From Manihot esculenta (Eukaryota > Streptophyta > Magnoliopsida > Malpighiales > Euphorbiaceae), in assembly GCF_001659605.2 (NCBI RefSeq), contig NC_035162.2, positions 25,834,161-25,898,160 on the forward strand: a stretch of DNA of 64,000 bases, in the 5' to 3' direction. The position numbers were made by a program, and so were the translations under genes. A model generated the notes under the pieces. That model was given only the letters and a program-made list of their open reading frames with translations. It had not been told where the DNA came from and did no database searches. Below, in pieces: positions 34,957 through 46,641 of the stretch. Within the stretch, counting starts at the first letter, position 1. The number at the start of each line of letters is the position of its first letter.

Positions 34957-37092
34957 TGTAATACCCGGCTAGAGTCCGGCACCGGAATTCCTGTTGTCTG
35001 GTGGAATCCGGGGTGCTGGGATTGATTCTTGTTTTCTACGTGTTATGATGTGTTTTAAGGTTTGTAAGTTAGATAGTTTTGAGTTTTGAAGAGAAAATAG
35101 TTCATGGCGACTTCAGCCAAGTTCGGCCGCCGAAGATAAGTTCGGCCGCCGAAAGTGCCCAATGTTCGGCTTCCGAATTCAGGTTCGGCCCCCGAATGTT
35201 GCATGGTTTTGCATGCGATTCGGCAGCCGAAGCTGAGTTGCTTAGCCAGCAGTTTTGTATTCCTTAGTCAGCATTTTGGACAGGTGTTATCACCAGATCA
35301 TGTCCAGAAGTTGGCCACGTCTCCTATACTTTATTTGCTAAGTTTGAGCAGCTCATGCAGAGTGTTTGATCGCTCACAAGGGTTTGAATGTTTTGAAGCA
35401 AAAAGCTCCGTTTGTGCGAGTGTGCGAGTGTGAGAGTGTGAGGAGAGTTGGTCCGTTTTCCTTAGTTCAGAGTGTTCAGCTTCTTGTTACAGGAGGTAAG
35501 TAATGCTCTTGAACCTGTTTATGTGTTTTCTGAAGGTTTTATGGGAGTTGGGGAGAGAGAGATGCATGTTTAGGTTTTAAATGGGAGTGTTGATGATGTA
35601 TGCATGTATACATGATTATGTGTTATGTTTGATTTGTTGTTTGGGGTTATTAGATAGTTTTGGACCCCTGTAACCATATACTTGAGTATATGTGAGTTGA
35701 GTAGAGGAGGTAGGCATGTTTGGAGAGATTGAAGGGAAGGAGGAGATGATTTGCCGTTGAAGCTGAGTTCTGGATGAACTCAGGTTCGGCAGCCGAAGGT
35801 TCATTCGGCCGCCGAACCTCTTGCATGGTGGCTTGGCTGCTACAGCCTGTTTTGCATGTTCGGCTCTGTTTGGGGGATTCGGCCGCCGAAGGTGCCGCCG
35901 AAGGTGCTTGAGTTTCGTCTCTGGAGAGGACATTCGGCCGCCAAACCTGCCGCCGAAAGTGTCCTGTCCAGCTTTCTTTTGCATGCTTTGCATGGATAGT
36001 TGAGTGAGTTTAAGGGGATTCTTGGAGAAGTTAGGGGAGTTATTTTTACGCTAGTTTTGGTCCCTCATTTGAGTCCATCTGTATAGGTACAGACCAGAGG
36101 AATCAGAGAGAGCAGCAGTGAGTACTGCTCCAGAGGTTCAGAGCCTGCAGAGTCAGTCAGTCCAGATAGCCAGAGGTGAGTGGAACTAAACTGATGACGT
36201 TTAATTGAACCACAAACTGCTTTTAGCATATCTCATGCATCATGTTTATGCCATAGGTTGATTGCATTAGTATACACGAATATGTTGCATTGCATCGTTA
36301 TTTGGTGATGTGAGTGAATACTGAATGATCCAATAGTCTCAGACAGGAAGTCCAGGAGCCTTTGACTACGCCCTGGCAGGTATAGCAAAGTCCAGGAGCC
36401 TTTGACTACGCCCTGGCAATGGTAAGTACAGAGGTGTTATATACACATATACATATATGACAGGAAGACCAGGTGCTCGATTCTACGCCCTGGCACAGAG
36501 TTACTGGGACTATGTGGTGACAGGTTTACTCTTGATGTGGCTTGTCTGTGATATGGTGCATTCCATGAGATCATATTTTACTGAGATGTTTTACTGTTCT
36601 ACTCACTGGGCTATAGAGCTCATCCCACTCCCTTAACCCCAGTTTTGCAGGTTCAGTGTACAGTGTACAGGGACAGTCCAGCAGAGTACAGGAAAAGTAA
36701 AGAGATCTGTAATAGCTTAGAGTGGACATGTACTATTAAAGAGATGTAATAGTTGTTGCTTGACCTAGTGATGTATGTTTTGTACATGATCTGTATATGT
36801 ATATATGTTTTCCTGTATGTGAAAACCAGGCTTAACAGGTATGAGTTAACCCATCTAGAGCAAGCTCTAGTCAGGGATACAGAGTACAGAGTACATGAGT
36901 ACAGAGTACAGAGATAGTGCATGCACAGGTTAAGCCTTGGTTCAGAAAAGAGTTTTATTTTCACAGAAAATGTATGATCATGTATGAGGTTTACAGGTAC
37001 ACAGAGAGTATAGCAGGCTTGCTACGGGTTCTGGCGGCCTTAAGCCGACCTGAATCCTAGCGCCGGTGACGGTCCATTTTGGGGTCATTACA
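34957..37092 (+). repeat. 5' LTR of Tekay no. 1
   Basis: 2136 bp. It includes GCC-box-like TTCGGCCGCCGAA clusters at 35131-35225 and 35784-35960, the GGTCCCTCATTTGAGTCC block at 36059, two 'TCCAGGAGCCTTTGACTACG' minisatellite units (36351, 36390) and short TACAG repeats at 36880-36920. I see no clear TATA box at the place where the 14774-17096 LTR has one. Confidence 0.95.
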
Positions 37093-37095
37093 GAT

Positions 37096-37107
37096 TGGTA
37101 TCAGAGC
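37096..37107 (+). other. Primer binding site, initiator tRNA-Met (Tekay no. 1)
   Basis: TGGTATCAGAGC, three bases after the 5' LTR end. Confidence 0.95.
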
Positions 37108-37313
37108 CCTAGGTTCACATGATCGGACCTATAGAGACAGTGTTGGGCTCAGACAGGGTAGAAGTGGTCAAGCACAATAGGAAATCATGTCCACTAGGAT
37201 AGGGTCTTGCGTCCTATCTGTTATGATATGCCATGAGTGTTGTATGTGTATGATTGCTATGTGATGTTTCTGTGTTAAAGTGGTATGTTATATGTTGTGT
37301 TTCCAGAGTAAAG

Positions 37314-40300
37314 ATGCGAGGAACTCGTCGATCAGCTCGATTGACTAGAGTCCCACCAGAGAATGAGAGACCAGCTGCTCGTCCTCCTGCATTGCCAAGG
37401 GCAAGGTCTCAGAGATCTAGCAGGGAAGGTACGTCAATAGACCCTAGAAGGTCTGTCGACGAGAGCAGAAGAGGAACAGTTAGGGGAGGAAGATCCGAGG
37501 AAAGGAGGGAAGCTATGGAGCTTGATCAGTCTAGAGATGACAGCATGGGTATAGGCAGTTTTGAGGAAGGTATGGGAGAGTCACAGGGAGGTCAGACCTC
37601 AGGTTTTGGCTATCCAGAGTATCCGATGGGAGGTATGTCGGAGTACTCGAGTTTTGTGCCATATCCTCCTTATATGCCTTATATGCCTTATCCTTACTAT
37701 CCACCATATCCTATGTATCCCTCTTCCCCTACCCATCCAAGTGCAGCACACCTAGAGTCAAATGAACCAGTACTACCACCAGAACCAGTAGTCCCTGTTG
37801 TTGATAGACATGAACCTAGCTCATCTGGAGGTAAAGTCCAAATGACGGAGTACTTGAAATTGGATGCTCCTAAATACAACACAGGAGATGATCCATTTGA
37901 TTACCTCAGAGCAGTTAGGATGATAACCGGTGAATTGGGAGCAGATGATAGGAGAGCCATTGAGATGGCAGGTTTCACAATAAAATGCAAGAAGGCCAGA
38001 GAATGGTTTAAGAATTATGTGGAGCCTAGAATGGACAGCATGTCATGGGGAGAGTTCGCCAATGAGTTTGCAGGGTGGGCTTTTCCTGACAGTTCGAGGG
38101 AGATGAAAGTAATTGAATTTGAACAGTTGCGACAGACAGACGAGATGAGTGTTGATGAATTCACAGATAAGTTCCTGGATCTGCTTCAGTACGTGGGTCA
38201 AGCCTATGATACTGATCAGAAGAAAGCAAGGAGATATACTATGAGACTGCATCCCAGGTATGCTTCTTTGATTCTTCCAGCAGAAAAGGAGAGTTTCCAT
38301 ACCATCGTAGATGCAGCCAGGAAAATGGAAGCTAGTGCCAATATTCAGAAACAGGCAAAGGCACAGGCTTCGGGTTCGAAAGTCCCCACTCCAAGTAGTA
38401 AAAGATGGGATAGAGCAAAAGGAACAAAGAGTAAGTTCTGGAGTAAAGTCAAATCAGGTCTGGGAATAGGTAGTGGCTCAAGCTCTGGCACAGCTCCAGT
38501 CTGCAGACGATGCGGAAAACCACATGGAGGAGTTTGTCGGTTGGAATCTACAGCTTGTTTTCGATGTGGACAGGAAGGGCATATTGCTCGGGATTGTCCG
38601 CAGATGACTTTTGCACCATCCCAGCAGATGAGTTCAGGCAGTGTGGTACAGCCAGTTGTACGGCCAGTAGCTTCAGTCATGCCTCAGACTAGTGGCAGAG
38701 GTAGAGGGAGAGGGGTAGCCTCTACTTCAGCAGCAGGTTCCCGAGGTGGAAATCCGGTAGCCCCAGCACGGATTTTCACAGTGACACAGGAGGAGGCTAA
38801 CACGTCGAACACAGTGGTGTCAGGTAATCTCATCATTGGGTGTTCAGATGTGTATGCTTTGATGGACCCCGGTGCTTCTCATTCCTTTATTGCTTCGAGA
38901 GCCATAGAGCGATTGGGTTTGATCAGTTCTGAGTTAGAGTATCCTCTCTGGGTCAGTGGACCTAGATGTGACCCATCAGTGGCCGTGTTAGTCTGTCGTT
39001 TCTGTCCAGTGTTTATCGAGGGTAGATGCCTTCCAGCTGACCTTGTGGTTCTAGACTTGACAGATTTTGATGTCATTCTAGGGATGGATTGGCTATCTGC
39101 ATATAGTGCTACGTTGGACTGTCGAGAGAAGTTAGTGAGTCTCAGAGACCAGGATGGGTCAGAGTGTGTCTTCAGAGGAGACAGGAGAGGTACACCCAGA
39201 GGTATGATTTCAGCCCTTCAGGCTCGTCGTTTGCTTAGGAGGGGTTGTCAGGGGTTTCTAGCTCATGTGAGAGAGCTAGACAGTCAGGTGAGGGAACCAG
39301 CCACAATACCAGTAGTCCGAGAGTTTCTCGATGTGTTCCCAGACGATTTGCCAGGACTACCACCTGATAGGGAGATAGGGTTTGAAATTGAATTACTGCC
39401 AGGTACCAGACCTATCTCTATTCCTCCCTACAGGATGGCGCCAGCTGAGTTAACAGAGTTGAAAGAACAGTTGCAGGACTTGGTAGATAAGGGTTTCATC
39501 CGCCCTAGTACCTCACCTTGGGGTGCTCCAGTGCTCTTTGTCAGAAAGAAGGATGGATCCCTCAGACTTTGTATCGACTACAGACAGTTGAACAAGGTCA
39601 CTATCAAGAATAGGTATCCTTTACCTAGGATTGATGATCTATTTGACCAGCTAGCTGGAGCAGGTTGTTTCTCGAAAATAGATCTGAGATCTGGGTATCA
39701 TCAGTTGAGAGTCAGAGAGGCAGATGTGCCTAAGACAGCTTTCCGGACCAGATATGGGCATTATGAGTTCTTAGTGATGCCGTTCGGGTTGACTAACGCC
39801 CCTGCAGCATTTATGGATCTCATGAACAGGGTATTCAGTGAGTTTCTGGATCACTTTGTCATTGTGTTTATCGATGATATCTTAGTGTATTCCAGAGATG
39901 CAGAGGAGCATGCCCAGCATCTGCGGATAGTTCTGCAGACACTGAGAGAGCATGGTTTATATGCCAAGTTCTCGAAGTGTGAGTTTTGGTTACGGAGCAT
40001 TGCCTTCTTGGGACATGTGGTATCAGCAGAGGGTATTGAGGTAGATCCCAAGAAGATAGAGGCTGTAGCTAACTGGCCCAGACCCACGACAGTGACTGAG
40101 ATTAAAAGCTTTCTGGGACTGGCAGGTTACTACAGGAGGTTCGTTCAGAACTTCTCAAAGATAGCAGCTCCTATGACCAAATTGACTCAGAAGAACCAGA
40201 AGTTTATCTGGTCAGACCAGTGTGAAGAGAGCTTTGAGGAGCTCAAGAGGAGACTGACTACAGCACCAGTGCTAGCTCTGCCTGTTAGTGACAAGGATTT

Positions 40301-41948
40301 CACAGTGTTCTGTGATGCATCTCGAGTGGGATTAGGTTGTGTATTGATGCAGAGTGATAGAGTAATAGCTTATGCTTCTAGACAGTTGAAGAAGCACGAG
40401 TTGAATTACCCTACCCATGACCTAGAGATGGCAGTAGTTATCTTTGCACTTAAGATGTGGCGGCATTACCTCTACGGGGTTAAATGCGAGATCTTCACTG
40501 ATCACAAGAGTTTACAGTACATCTTAAGTCAGAGAGAGCTGAATTTGAGGCAGCGGAGATGGGTAGAATTGCTCAGTGATTATGATTGTAAGATCCAGTA
40601 TCATCCGGGTAAGGCGAATGTTGTCGCAGACGCCCTAAGCCGGAAGTCACTAGGCAGTTTATCCCATATAGCAGCAGAGCGGAGACCAGTTGTGATGGAG
40701 CTTTATAAGCTCTTTGACGAGGGATTACAGCTAGAGTTGTCTGGTACAGGTGCGTTGATAGCACAGATGAGAGTGACACCTGTGTTTTTGGAGCAGATAG
40801 CTCAGAGACAGCATGAGGACCCTGAGTTGATGAAAATTGCCAGGACTGTTCAGTCAGGCAATAGTGCAGAGTTCAGATTTGACAGCAAAGGGATCCTTCG
40901 CTATGGGAGTCGACTTTGTGTACCAGATAAGGGCAGTGTGAAGGAAGACATTATGCGAGAAGCTCATAATGCGAGGTATAGTGTTCACCCAGGAGCCACC
41001 AAGATGTATCAGGATCTGAAAAGGGTCTATTGGTGGCCAGCCATGAAGAAAGAAGTGGCGCAGTTCGTGACAGCCTGTGAGGTTTGTCAGAGGGTGAAAT
41101 TAGAGCATCAGAAACCAGCAGGAATGCTTAACCCATTACCGATTCCAGAGTGGAAATGGGAAAACATAGCCATGGATTTTGTAGTGGGTTTACCAGTAGC
41201 GTCCAACAGGATAGACTCGATATGGGTGATTGTGGACAGACTCACGAAATCTGCTCATTTTCTTCCCGTACGGAGTAACTATTCTGTGGATAAGCTGGCA
41301 CAGGTCTATCTGGATGAGATAGTGAGATTACATGGAGTTCCAGTGTCTATAGTTTCAGACAGAGGACCTCAGTTTACCTCCCGCTTTTGGCGGAGTCTGC
41401 AAAGTGCGATGGGCACGAGATTGGATTTTAGTACTGCTTTCCACCCACAGACTGATGGACAGTCAGAAAGGACCATCCAGACCATAGAGGATATGCTTCG
41501 ACTATGTGTGTTAGACTTTGGCGGTTCTTGGAGGCAGCATCTACCTTTGGTGGAGTTTGCCTACACTAACAGTCATCATGCTAGCATTGGGATGGCTCCT
41601 TATGAAGCATTATATGGGAGGAAGTGCAGATCACCTGTTTGCTGGGAAGAGGTAGGAGAAAAAGCTCTTGCAGGGCCAGAGTTAGTAGACATTACCAGTA
41701 GAATGGTGCCCATGATTAGAGAGAGAATAAGAACAGCTCAGAGTAGACAGAAAAGTTATGCAGACGTTCGCAGAAAACAGTTAGAGTTTCAAGAGGGTAA
41801 TTGGGTATTGCTGAAAGTGTCTCCAATGAAAGGAGTGGTTCGTTTTGGAAAGAAAGGTAAATTAGCTCCACGGTACATTGGACCCTTTGAGGTGTTGCAG
41901 AGGATCGGACATGTGTCGTATAAGCTGGATTTACCTGCTTCTATGTAG
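37314..41948 (+). CDS. Tekay gag-pol polyprotein, stops before the chromodomain
   Basis: A 1544-residue retrotransposon polyprotein that would supply capsid, protease, reverse transcriptase/RNase H and integrase for copying the element. The start is taken at '[10 protein letters not shown]' because the same start occurs in copy no. 2; an upstream in-frame ATG at 37254 is in the leader. Visible domains: Tyr/Pro-rich N-terminus; capsid; CCHC zinc knuckle (415, 418, 423, 428); protease DPGAS at 518; RT FIDD at 852-855; RNase H from about 1000 with 'FCDAS' and 'TDHKSL'; integrase HHCC at about 1216-1261 and catalytic D1288, D1349, E1385 with the normal D-35-E spacing; GPF near 1518. A TAG at 41946 replaces a GAG seen in copy no. 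2 and cuts off the last 87 codons. Confidence 0.95.
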   Translation: MRGTRRSARLTRVPPENERPAARPPALPRARSQRSSREGTSIDPRRSVDESRRGTVRGGRSEERREAMELDQSRDDSMGIGSFEEGMGESQGGQTSGFGYPEYPMGGMSEYSSFVPYPPYMPYMPYPYYPPYPMYPSSPTHPSAAHLESNEPVLPPEPVVPVVDRHEPSSSGGKVQMTEYLKLDAPKYNTGDDPFDYLRAVRMITGELGADDRRAIEMAGFTIKCKKAREWFKNYVEPRMDSMSWGEFANEFAGWAFPDSSREMKVIEFEQLRQTDEMSVDEFTDKFLDLLQYVGQAYDTDQKKARRYTMRLHPRYASLILPAEKESFHTIVDAARKMEASANIQKQAKAQASGSKVPTPSSKRWDRAKGTKSKFWSKVKSGLGIGSGSSSGTAPVCRRCGKPHGGVCRLESTACFRCGQEGHIARDCPQMTFAPSQQMSSGSVVQPVVRPVASVMPQTSGRGRGRGVASTSAAGSRGGNPVAPARIFTVTQEEANTSNTVVSGNLIIGCSDVYALMDPGASHSFIASRAIERLGLISSELEYPLWVSGPRCDPSVAVLVCRFCPVFIEGRCLPADLVVLDLTDFDVILGMDWLSAYSATLDCREKLVSLRDQDGSECVFRGDRRGTPRGMISALQARRLLRRGCQGFLAHVRELDSQVREPATIPVVREFLDVFPDDLPGLPPDREIGFEIELLPGTRPISIPPYRMAPAELTELKEQLQDLVDKGFIRPSTSPWGAPVLFVRKKDGSLRLCIDYRQLNKVTIKNRYPLPRIDDLFDQLAGAGCFSKIDLRSGYHQLRVREADVPKTAFRTRYGHYEFLVMPFGLTNAPAAFMDLMNRVFSEFLDHFVIVFIDDILVYSRDAEEHAQHLRIVLQTLREHGLYAKFSKCEFWLRSIAFLGHVVSAEGIEVDPKKIEAVANWPRPTTVTEIKSFLGLAGYYRRFVQNFSKIAAPMTKLTQKNQKFIWSDQCEESFEELKRRLTTAPVLALPVSDKDFTVFCDASRVGLGCVLMQSDRVIAYASRQLKKHELNYPTHDLEMAVVIFALKMWRHYLYGVKCEIFTDHKSLQYILSQRELNLRQRRWVELLSDYDCKIQYHPGKANVVADALSRKSLGSLSHIAAERRPVVMELYKLFDEGLQLELSGTGALIAQMRVTPVFLEQIAQRQHEDPELMKIARTVQSGNSAEFRFDSKGILRYGSRLCVPDKGSVKEDIMREAHNARYSVHPGATKMYQDLKRVYWWPAMKKEVAQFVTACEVCQRVKLEHQKPAGMLNPLPIPEWKWENIAMDFVVGLPVASNRIDSIWVIVDRLTKSAHFLPVRSNYSVDKLAQVYLDEIVRLHGVPVSIVSDRGPQFTSRFWRSLQSAMGTRLDFSTAFHPQTDGQSERTIQTIEDMLRLCVLDFGGSWRQHLPLVEFAYTNSHHASIGMAPYEALYGRKCRSPVCWEEVGEKALAGPELVDITSRMVPMIRERIRTAQSRQKSYADVRRKQLEFQEGNWVLLKVSPMKGVVRFGKKGKLAPRYIGPFEVLQRIGHVSYKLDLPASM

Positions 41949-42209
41949 AGAATTCACCCGGTATTTCATGTTTCTATGCTACGACAGTTTGTGTCAGATC
42001 CGAATCAGGTTCTGAGTGAGCCTGAGGTGGAGATTCATACGGATCTCACCTATATAGAGCAGCCAGTGCGGATTCTGGACACGCAGATCAGACAGCTAAG
42101 GAACAAGGAGATTCCGATGGTGAAAGTTCTATGGAACCACCATAATCTAGAAGAGTGCACATGGGAGACGCGGGAGTCTATGCTCCAGCAGTATCCATAT
42201 TTGTTTTGA
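41949..42209 (+). pseudogene. Chromodomain tail separated by the nonsense codon
   Basis: The frame stays open after the TAG to a TGA at 42207. It reads 'IHPVFHVSMLRQF', then 'PVRILDTQIRQLRNKEI', 'VKVLWNHHNLEECTWETRE' and 'YPYLF', a typical plant chromovirus chromodomain. In active chromoviruses this domain steers integration into marked chromatin. It would be translated here only by stop-codon readthrough. No start signal of its own is apparent. Confidence 0.85.
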
Positions 42210-42273
42210 GGTTAGTTTCCTCCTTGTGTTTTGTTTTTGTGTGTTTTAGGAACATCCGAGGACGAATGTTCTT

Positions 42274-42286
42274 AAGGAGGGGAGAA
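42274..42286 (+). other. Polypurine tract of Tekay no. 1
   Basis: AAGGAGGGGAGAA immediately upstream of the 3' LTR, the plus-strand primer site. Confidence 0.93.
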
Positions 42287-44422
42287 TGTAATACCCGGCT
42301 AGAGTCCGGCACCGGAATTCCTGTTGTCTGGTGGAATCCGGGGTGCTGGGATTGATTCTTGTTTTCTACGTGTTATGATGTGTTTTAAGGTTTGTAAGTT
42401 AGATAGTTTTGAGTTTTGAAGAGAAAATAGTTCATGGCGACTTCAGCCAAGTTCGGCCGCCGAAGATAAGTTCGGCCGCCGAAAGTGCCCAATGTTCGGC
42501 TTCCGAATTCAGGTTCGGCCCCCGAATGTTGCATGGTTTTGCATGCGATTCGGCAGCCGAAGCTGAGTTGCTTAGCCAGCAGTTTTGTATTCCTTAGTCA
42601 GCATTTTGGACAGGTGTTATCACCAGATCATGTCCAGAAGTTGGCCACGTCTCCTATACTTTATTTGCTAAGTTTGAGCAGCTCATGCAGAGTGTTTGAT
42701 CGCTCACAAGGGTTTGAATGTTTTGAAGCAAAAAGCTCCGTTTGTGCGAGTGTGCGAGTGTGAGAGTGTGAGGAGAGTTGGTCCGTTTTCCTTAGTTCAG
42801 AGTGTTCAGCTTCTTGTTACATGAGGTAAGTAATGCTCTTGAACCTGTTTATGTGTTTTCTGAAGGTTTTATGGGAGTTGGGGAGAGAGAGATGCATGTT
42901 TAGGTTTTAAATGGGAGTGTTGATGATGTATGCATGTATACATGATTATGTGTTATGTTTGATTTGTTGTTTGGGGTTATTAGATAGTTTTGGACCCCTG
43001 TAACCATATACTTGAGTATATGTGAGTTGAGTAGAGGAGGTAGGCATGTTTGGAGAGATTGAAGGGAAGGAGGAGATGATTTGCCGTTGAAGCTGAGTTC
43101 TGGATGAACTCAGGTTCGGCAGCCGAAGGTTCATTCGGCCGCCGAACCTCTTGCATGGTGGCTTGGCTGCTACAGCCTGTTTTGCATGTTCGGCTCTGTT
43201 TGGGGGATTCGGCCGCCGAAGGTGCCGCCGAAGGTGCTTGAGTTTCGTCTCTGGAGAGGACATTCGGCCGCCGAACCTGCCGCCGAAAGTGTCCTGTCCA
43301 GCTTTTTTTTGCATGCTTTGCATGGATAGTTGAGTGAGTTTAAGGGGATTCTTGGAGAAGTTAGGGGAGTTATTTTTACGCTAGTTTTGGTCCCTCATTT
43401 GAGTCCATCTGTATAGGTACAGACCAGAGGAACCAGAGAGAGCAGCAGTGAGTACTGCTCCAGAGGTTCAGAGCCTGCAGAGTCAGTCAGTCCAGATAGC
43501 CAGAGGTGAGTGGAACTAAACTGATGACTTTTAATTGAACCACAAACTGCTTTTAGCATATCTCATGCATCATGTTTATGCCATAGGTTGATTGCATTAG
43601 TATACACGAATATGTTGCATTGCATCGTTATTTGGTGATGTGAGTGAATACTGAATGATCCAATAGTCTCAGACAGGAAGTCCAGGAGCCTTTGACTACG
43701 CCCTGGCAGGTATAGCAAAGTCCAGGAGCCTTTGACTACGCCCTGGCAATGGTAAGTACAGAGGTGTTATATACACATATACATATATGACAGGAAGACC
43801 AGGTGCTCGATTCTACGCCTTGGCACAGAGTTACTGGGACTATGTGGTGACAGGTTTACTCTTGATGTGGCTTGTCTGTGATATGGTGCATTCCATGAGA
43901 TCATATTTTACTGAGATGTTTTACTGTTCTACTCACTGGGCTATAGAGCTCATCCCACTCCCTTAATCCCAGTTTTGCAGGTTCAGTGTACAGTGTACAG
44001 GGACAGTCCAGCAGAGTACAGGAAAAGTAAAGAGATCTGTAATAGCTTAGAGTGGACATGTACTATTAAAGAGATGTAATAGTTGTTGCTTGACCTAGTG
44101 ATGTATGTTTTGTACATGATCTGTATATGTATATATGTTTTCCTGTATGTGAAAACCAGGCTTAACAGGTATGAGTTAACCCATCTAGAGCAAGCTCTAG
44201 TCAGGGATACAGAGTACAGAGTACATGAGTACAGAGTACAGAGATAGTGCATGCACAGGTTAAGCCTTGGTTCAGAAAAGAGTTTTATTTTCACAGAAAA
44301 TGTATGATCATGTATGAGGTTTACAGGTACACAGAGAGTATAGCAGGCTTGCTACGGGTTCTGGCGGCCTTAAGCCGACCTGAATCCTAGCGCCGGTGAC
44401 GGTCCATTTTGGGGTCGTTACA
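42287..44422 (+). repeat. 3' LTR of Tekay no. 1
   Basis: Same length as the 5' LTR. Differences were seen at 42822, near 43270, near 43306, near 43431, near 43528, near 43818, near 43967 and at 44417. It is followed by the CTATG target copy at 44423. Confidence 0.95.
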
Positions 44423-44427
44423 CTATG

Positions 44428-46235
44428 TGCAAAACTCTAGGAGTCATGGTTAGAGGAGATGACTTTTTTTTTTTTGTATAATTTCCTAATAACCATAATC
44501 CTCCCAAAACATATAAAAAAAAAATAAAATAGAAGAATAAAATAAAATAGAAGAATAGAGTACAGGAATGGAAAAGGGACTCACCACTAGAATAGAAATG
44601 GAGAATTTTAACCTCCATTTCATCCAAAATCTTTTTATTTGCCTTTGCCGCCAAGGGGATTTTCGACAACCTAAAGTCCCACTTTAAACGGCCAAAACTT
44701 CATTTTATGAGAAACTCAAATTTTAATACTCTTTCAAAATTTTTAGAAACATAGATAATTTTTCAAGTATTTTTAAATATATAATATTTTATAAAATGAT
44801 CACTACCCTACCTTTGTTAGAATTTTGAGTTGAAATTTCAAATTCTTATAGAGATTATATTGATTATCAAGAATCCTACACCAAAAATTTGATGGGTATT
44901 ACATTCTTTCCCATTAAAAAAAAATTCAACCTCAAAATTTCTCAGATTAAGAGAAAGCCCATAAATCATTTCTTCTTAATAAATCACCCGTAAAACATGA
45001 AGTTAACTTGTAACAATTTAACATCAAAATCCTTTCCTCCCTCTAAATTCTTTAAAAACATGTAATTTCAACGCTTATAGAATAATTTGTAACTTAAGAC
45101 TTTCTTAAAACCAACTTGAGATTTAAAACCTCCATAGCATTAGTATAAATTTCTCTAACTCAAATTGGTTTTAGCACGCTAAGCTTTAAAATCCTTATGC
45201 ATTGTATTTGAAATTCTTATAACATGTATTCTTTCTTTGAAACATGTATATGCAAAACCATATCCTTAATTCCATTAGAATCTAGACCATATTATTAGCA
45301 TTTGATCACTAGTATCAAAAACCATTTTTTAGATTATTGATCCACATATGCAAGGTAAAGTCTTAACATTTTACTATTTTAACACACTCATTGCTATAAA
45401 CTCTCATGCTATTAATACATTTATCTACATATCATTAACCAATTGCCACACTTAGTAAGAAAAATGGACCTTTAACCCATCATTTCACATATTCATAATA
45501 AACCTAATATTGCACATAAAAGGGAAAAAAAATTATGGACTTTACCTTAGGACTCCCTTTCTCAAATAGAGATCATCAACCTTTCTTTGATCTTCTACAA
45601 CAAGGATTCTTACAAAACCCAAGAAGAATTAGACAAATGCATGCAATTACAAAAAAATAATAATTAAAAAAATAAATAAACTTTGGATTACAAGTATAAG
45701 AGTGGAAAATATTACCTTAAAAGTGGAGGATGTATGAGTAATATTCTCAATTCTCACAATAACATGGATAAACACGCATGGTACACAAAAGTACTTTCAG
45801 AGGCCAAGACTTGCTTTCAGAAGTGGAAACACTATTTTCAATAGCCAAATTTCTCGTTGAAAGTGAGCCTACCCCATTTTACTTTGACACTCTTGTTCAA
45901 AACTTGAAATACGTTTGCTTCTGAAAAGCTTTCAACAGAAGCTTTTCCATTTTGAAAACTTCATACCATAGAAACAACAAGTATTAGATGATGTGGAATC
46001 TTTTCTAGACTCAGAACATGCTCTAAACTTCCTTTGCATAATCATTACTTAATGAGATTCAACCACCTCATAACATCCTAAACTACCCCCATCTCAACAC
46101 TCTAACTTATCAACCATTAGCAGTGATGGGTTAGTGAATATCGGCGCCAAAAGCACCTAGTTTGCTCCTTAAAATGGCTCCTTGAAAAATGCCAAGAAAT
46201 AGCCTTTTTCAGTAGTTTTAGCATTGAATATAGAG
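44428..46235. other. Continuation of the duplicated region, then AT-rich DNA
   Basis: 44428-44700 continues the second copy of the 0.84-kb duplication (compare 34088-34520). After that there is only AT-rich sequence without genes. 45780-45960 has 'CTTTCAGAGGCCAAGACTTGC'-like text recalling diverged Tekay LTR motifs. Confidence 0.5.
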
Positions 46236-46641
46236 GTCTCTATATGATTGTTCTGGTTGTTGTTATGGGTGGTAATCTTGAGGTGGGTGATGGTTTGTTA
46301 TTTCGGTTTCCTACTGTCGTGGCTTGGTCCAATTGGGTTCCTGTTACTTGCTTTATGTCGTCAATTTTGGTTGTTGCAAGTTAGTTTGGGTAGTTTTAAG
46401 TGGTATATCATGTTTGTTGTTGCTCTCACTAGTGTGGTCGTGCGGTGCAATCAGTAGTGGTGGGTCGATGCATGCGAGACAACATTGGGCGCTGTCTCTT
46501 GGGTTGGGTTGGCAATGGGTCAATCTGGGTTGGGCTTCTATTTCTTTGATATATGATCTTAGCCTGCTGATTGTAGGTTGATGTAGCCCATTTGAACAGT
46601 ATAAATGCAATCTTATTTATATAACAAAAAAAAAAAAAACA
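46236..46641 (+). mobile_element. Probable LINE 3' end with poly(A) tail
   Basis: A GT-rich, less AT-rich segment ending 'CAGTATAAATGCAATCTTAT', then 'TTATATAAC' and a run of about 14 A at 46626-46639. This is how 5'-truncated plant LINEs usually end. No reverse transcriptase motif is visible, so only the 3' untranslated part could be present. A convincing flanking duplication was not found. Confidence 0.35.

Larger units (their letters stand above)
34957..44422 (+). mobile_element. Near-intact Tekay-like chromovirus (no. 1), 9466 bp
   Basis: Complete LTR retrotransposon. It has two 2136-bp LTRs (34957-37092 and 42287-44422, offset 7330), a 5-bp target duplication CTATG, an initiator-Met primer site, a single gag-pol frame and a polypurine tract next to the 3' LTR. 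The LTRs begin TGTAATACCCGGC and end GTNATTACA or GTCGTTACA. I counted eight differences between them (about 0.4%), so the insertion is recent. Domain order gag-PR-RT-RH-INT-chromodomain and long LTRs fit the Tekay (Del) clade of Ty3/gypsy. The only visible coding defect is a nonsense codon at 41946. Confidence 0.96.

Noticed and set aside
35079..36003. Open stretches of 60-125 codons in the Tekay LTRs, repeated at 42409-43333
   Set aside because: They arise from the GCC-rich motifs and are duplicated only because the LTRs are; no conserved protein features.
37254..37313. Upstream start for the Tekay polyprotein at 37254
   Set aside because: The extra 20 codons fall in the leader and the start at 37314 is the one conserved in copy no. 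2.
46248..46610. Overlapping open stretches with hydrophobic translations
   Set aside because: GT-rich sequence before a poly(A) run; no domain and both strands open, better explained as LINE 3' sequence.
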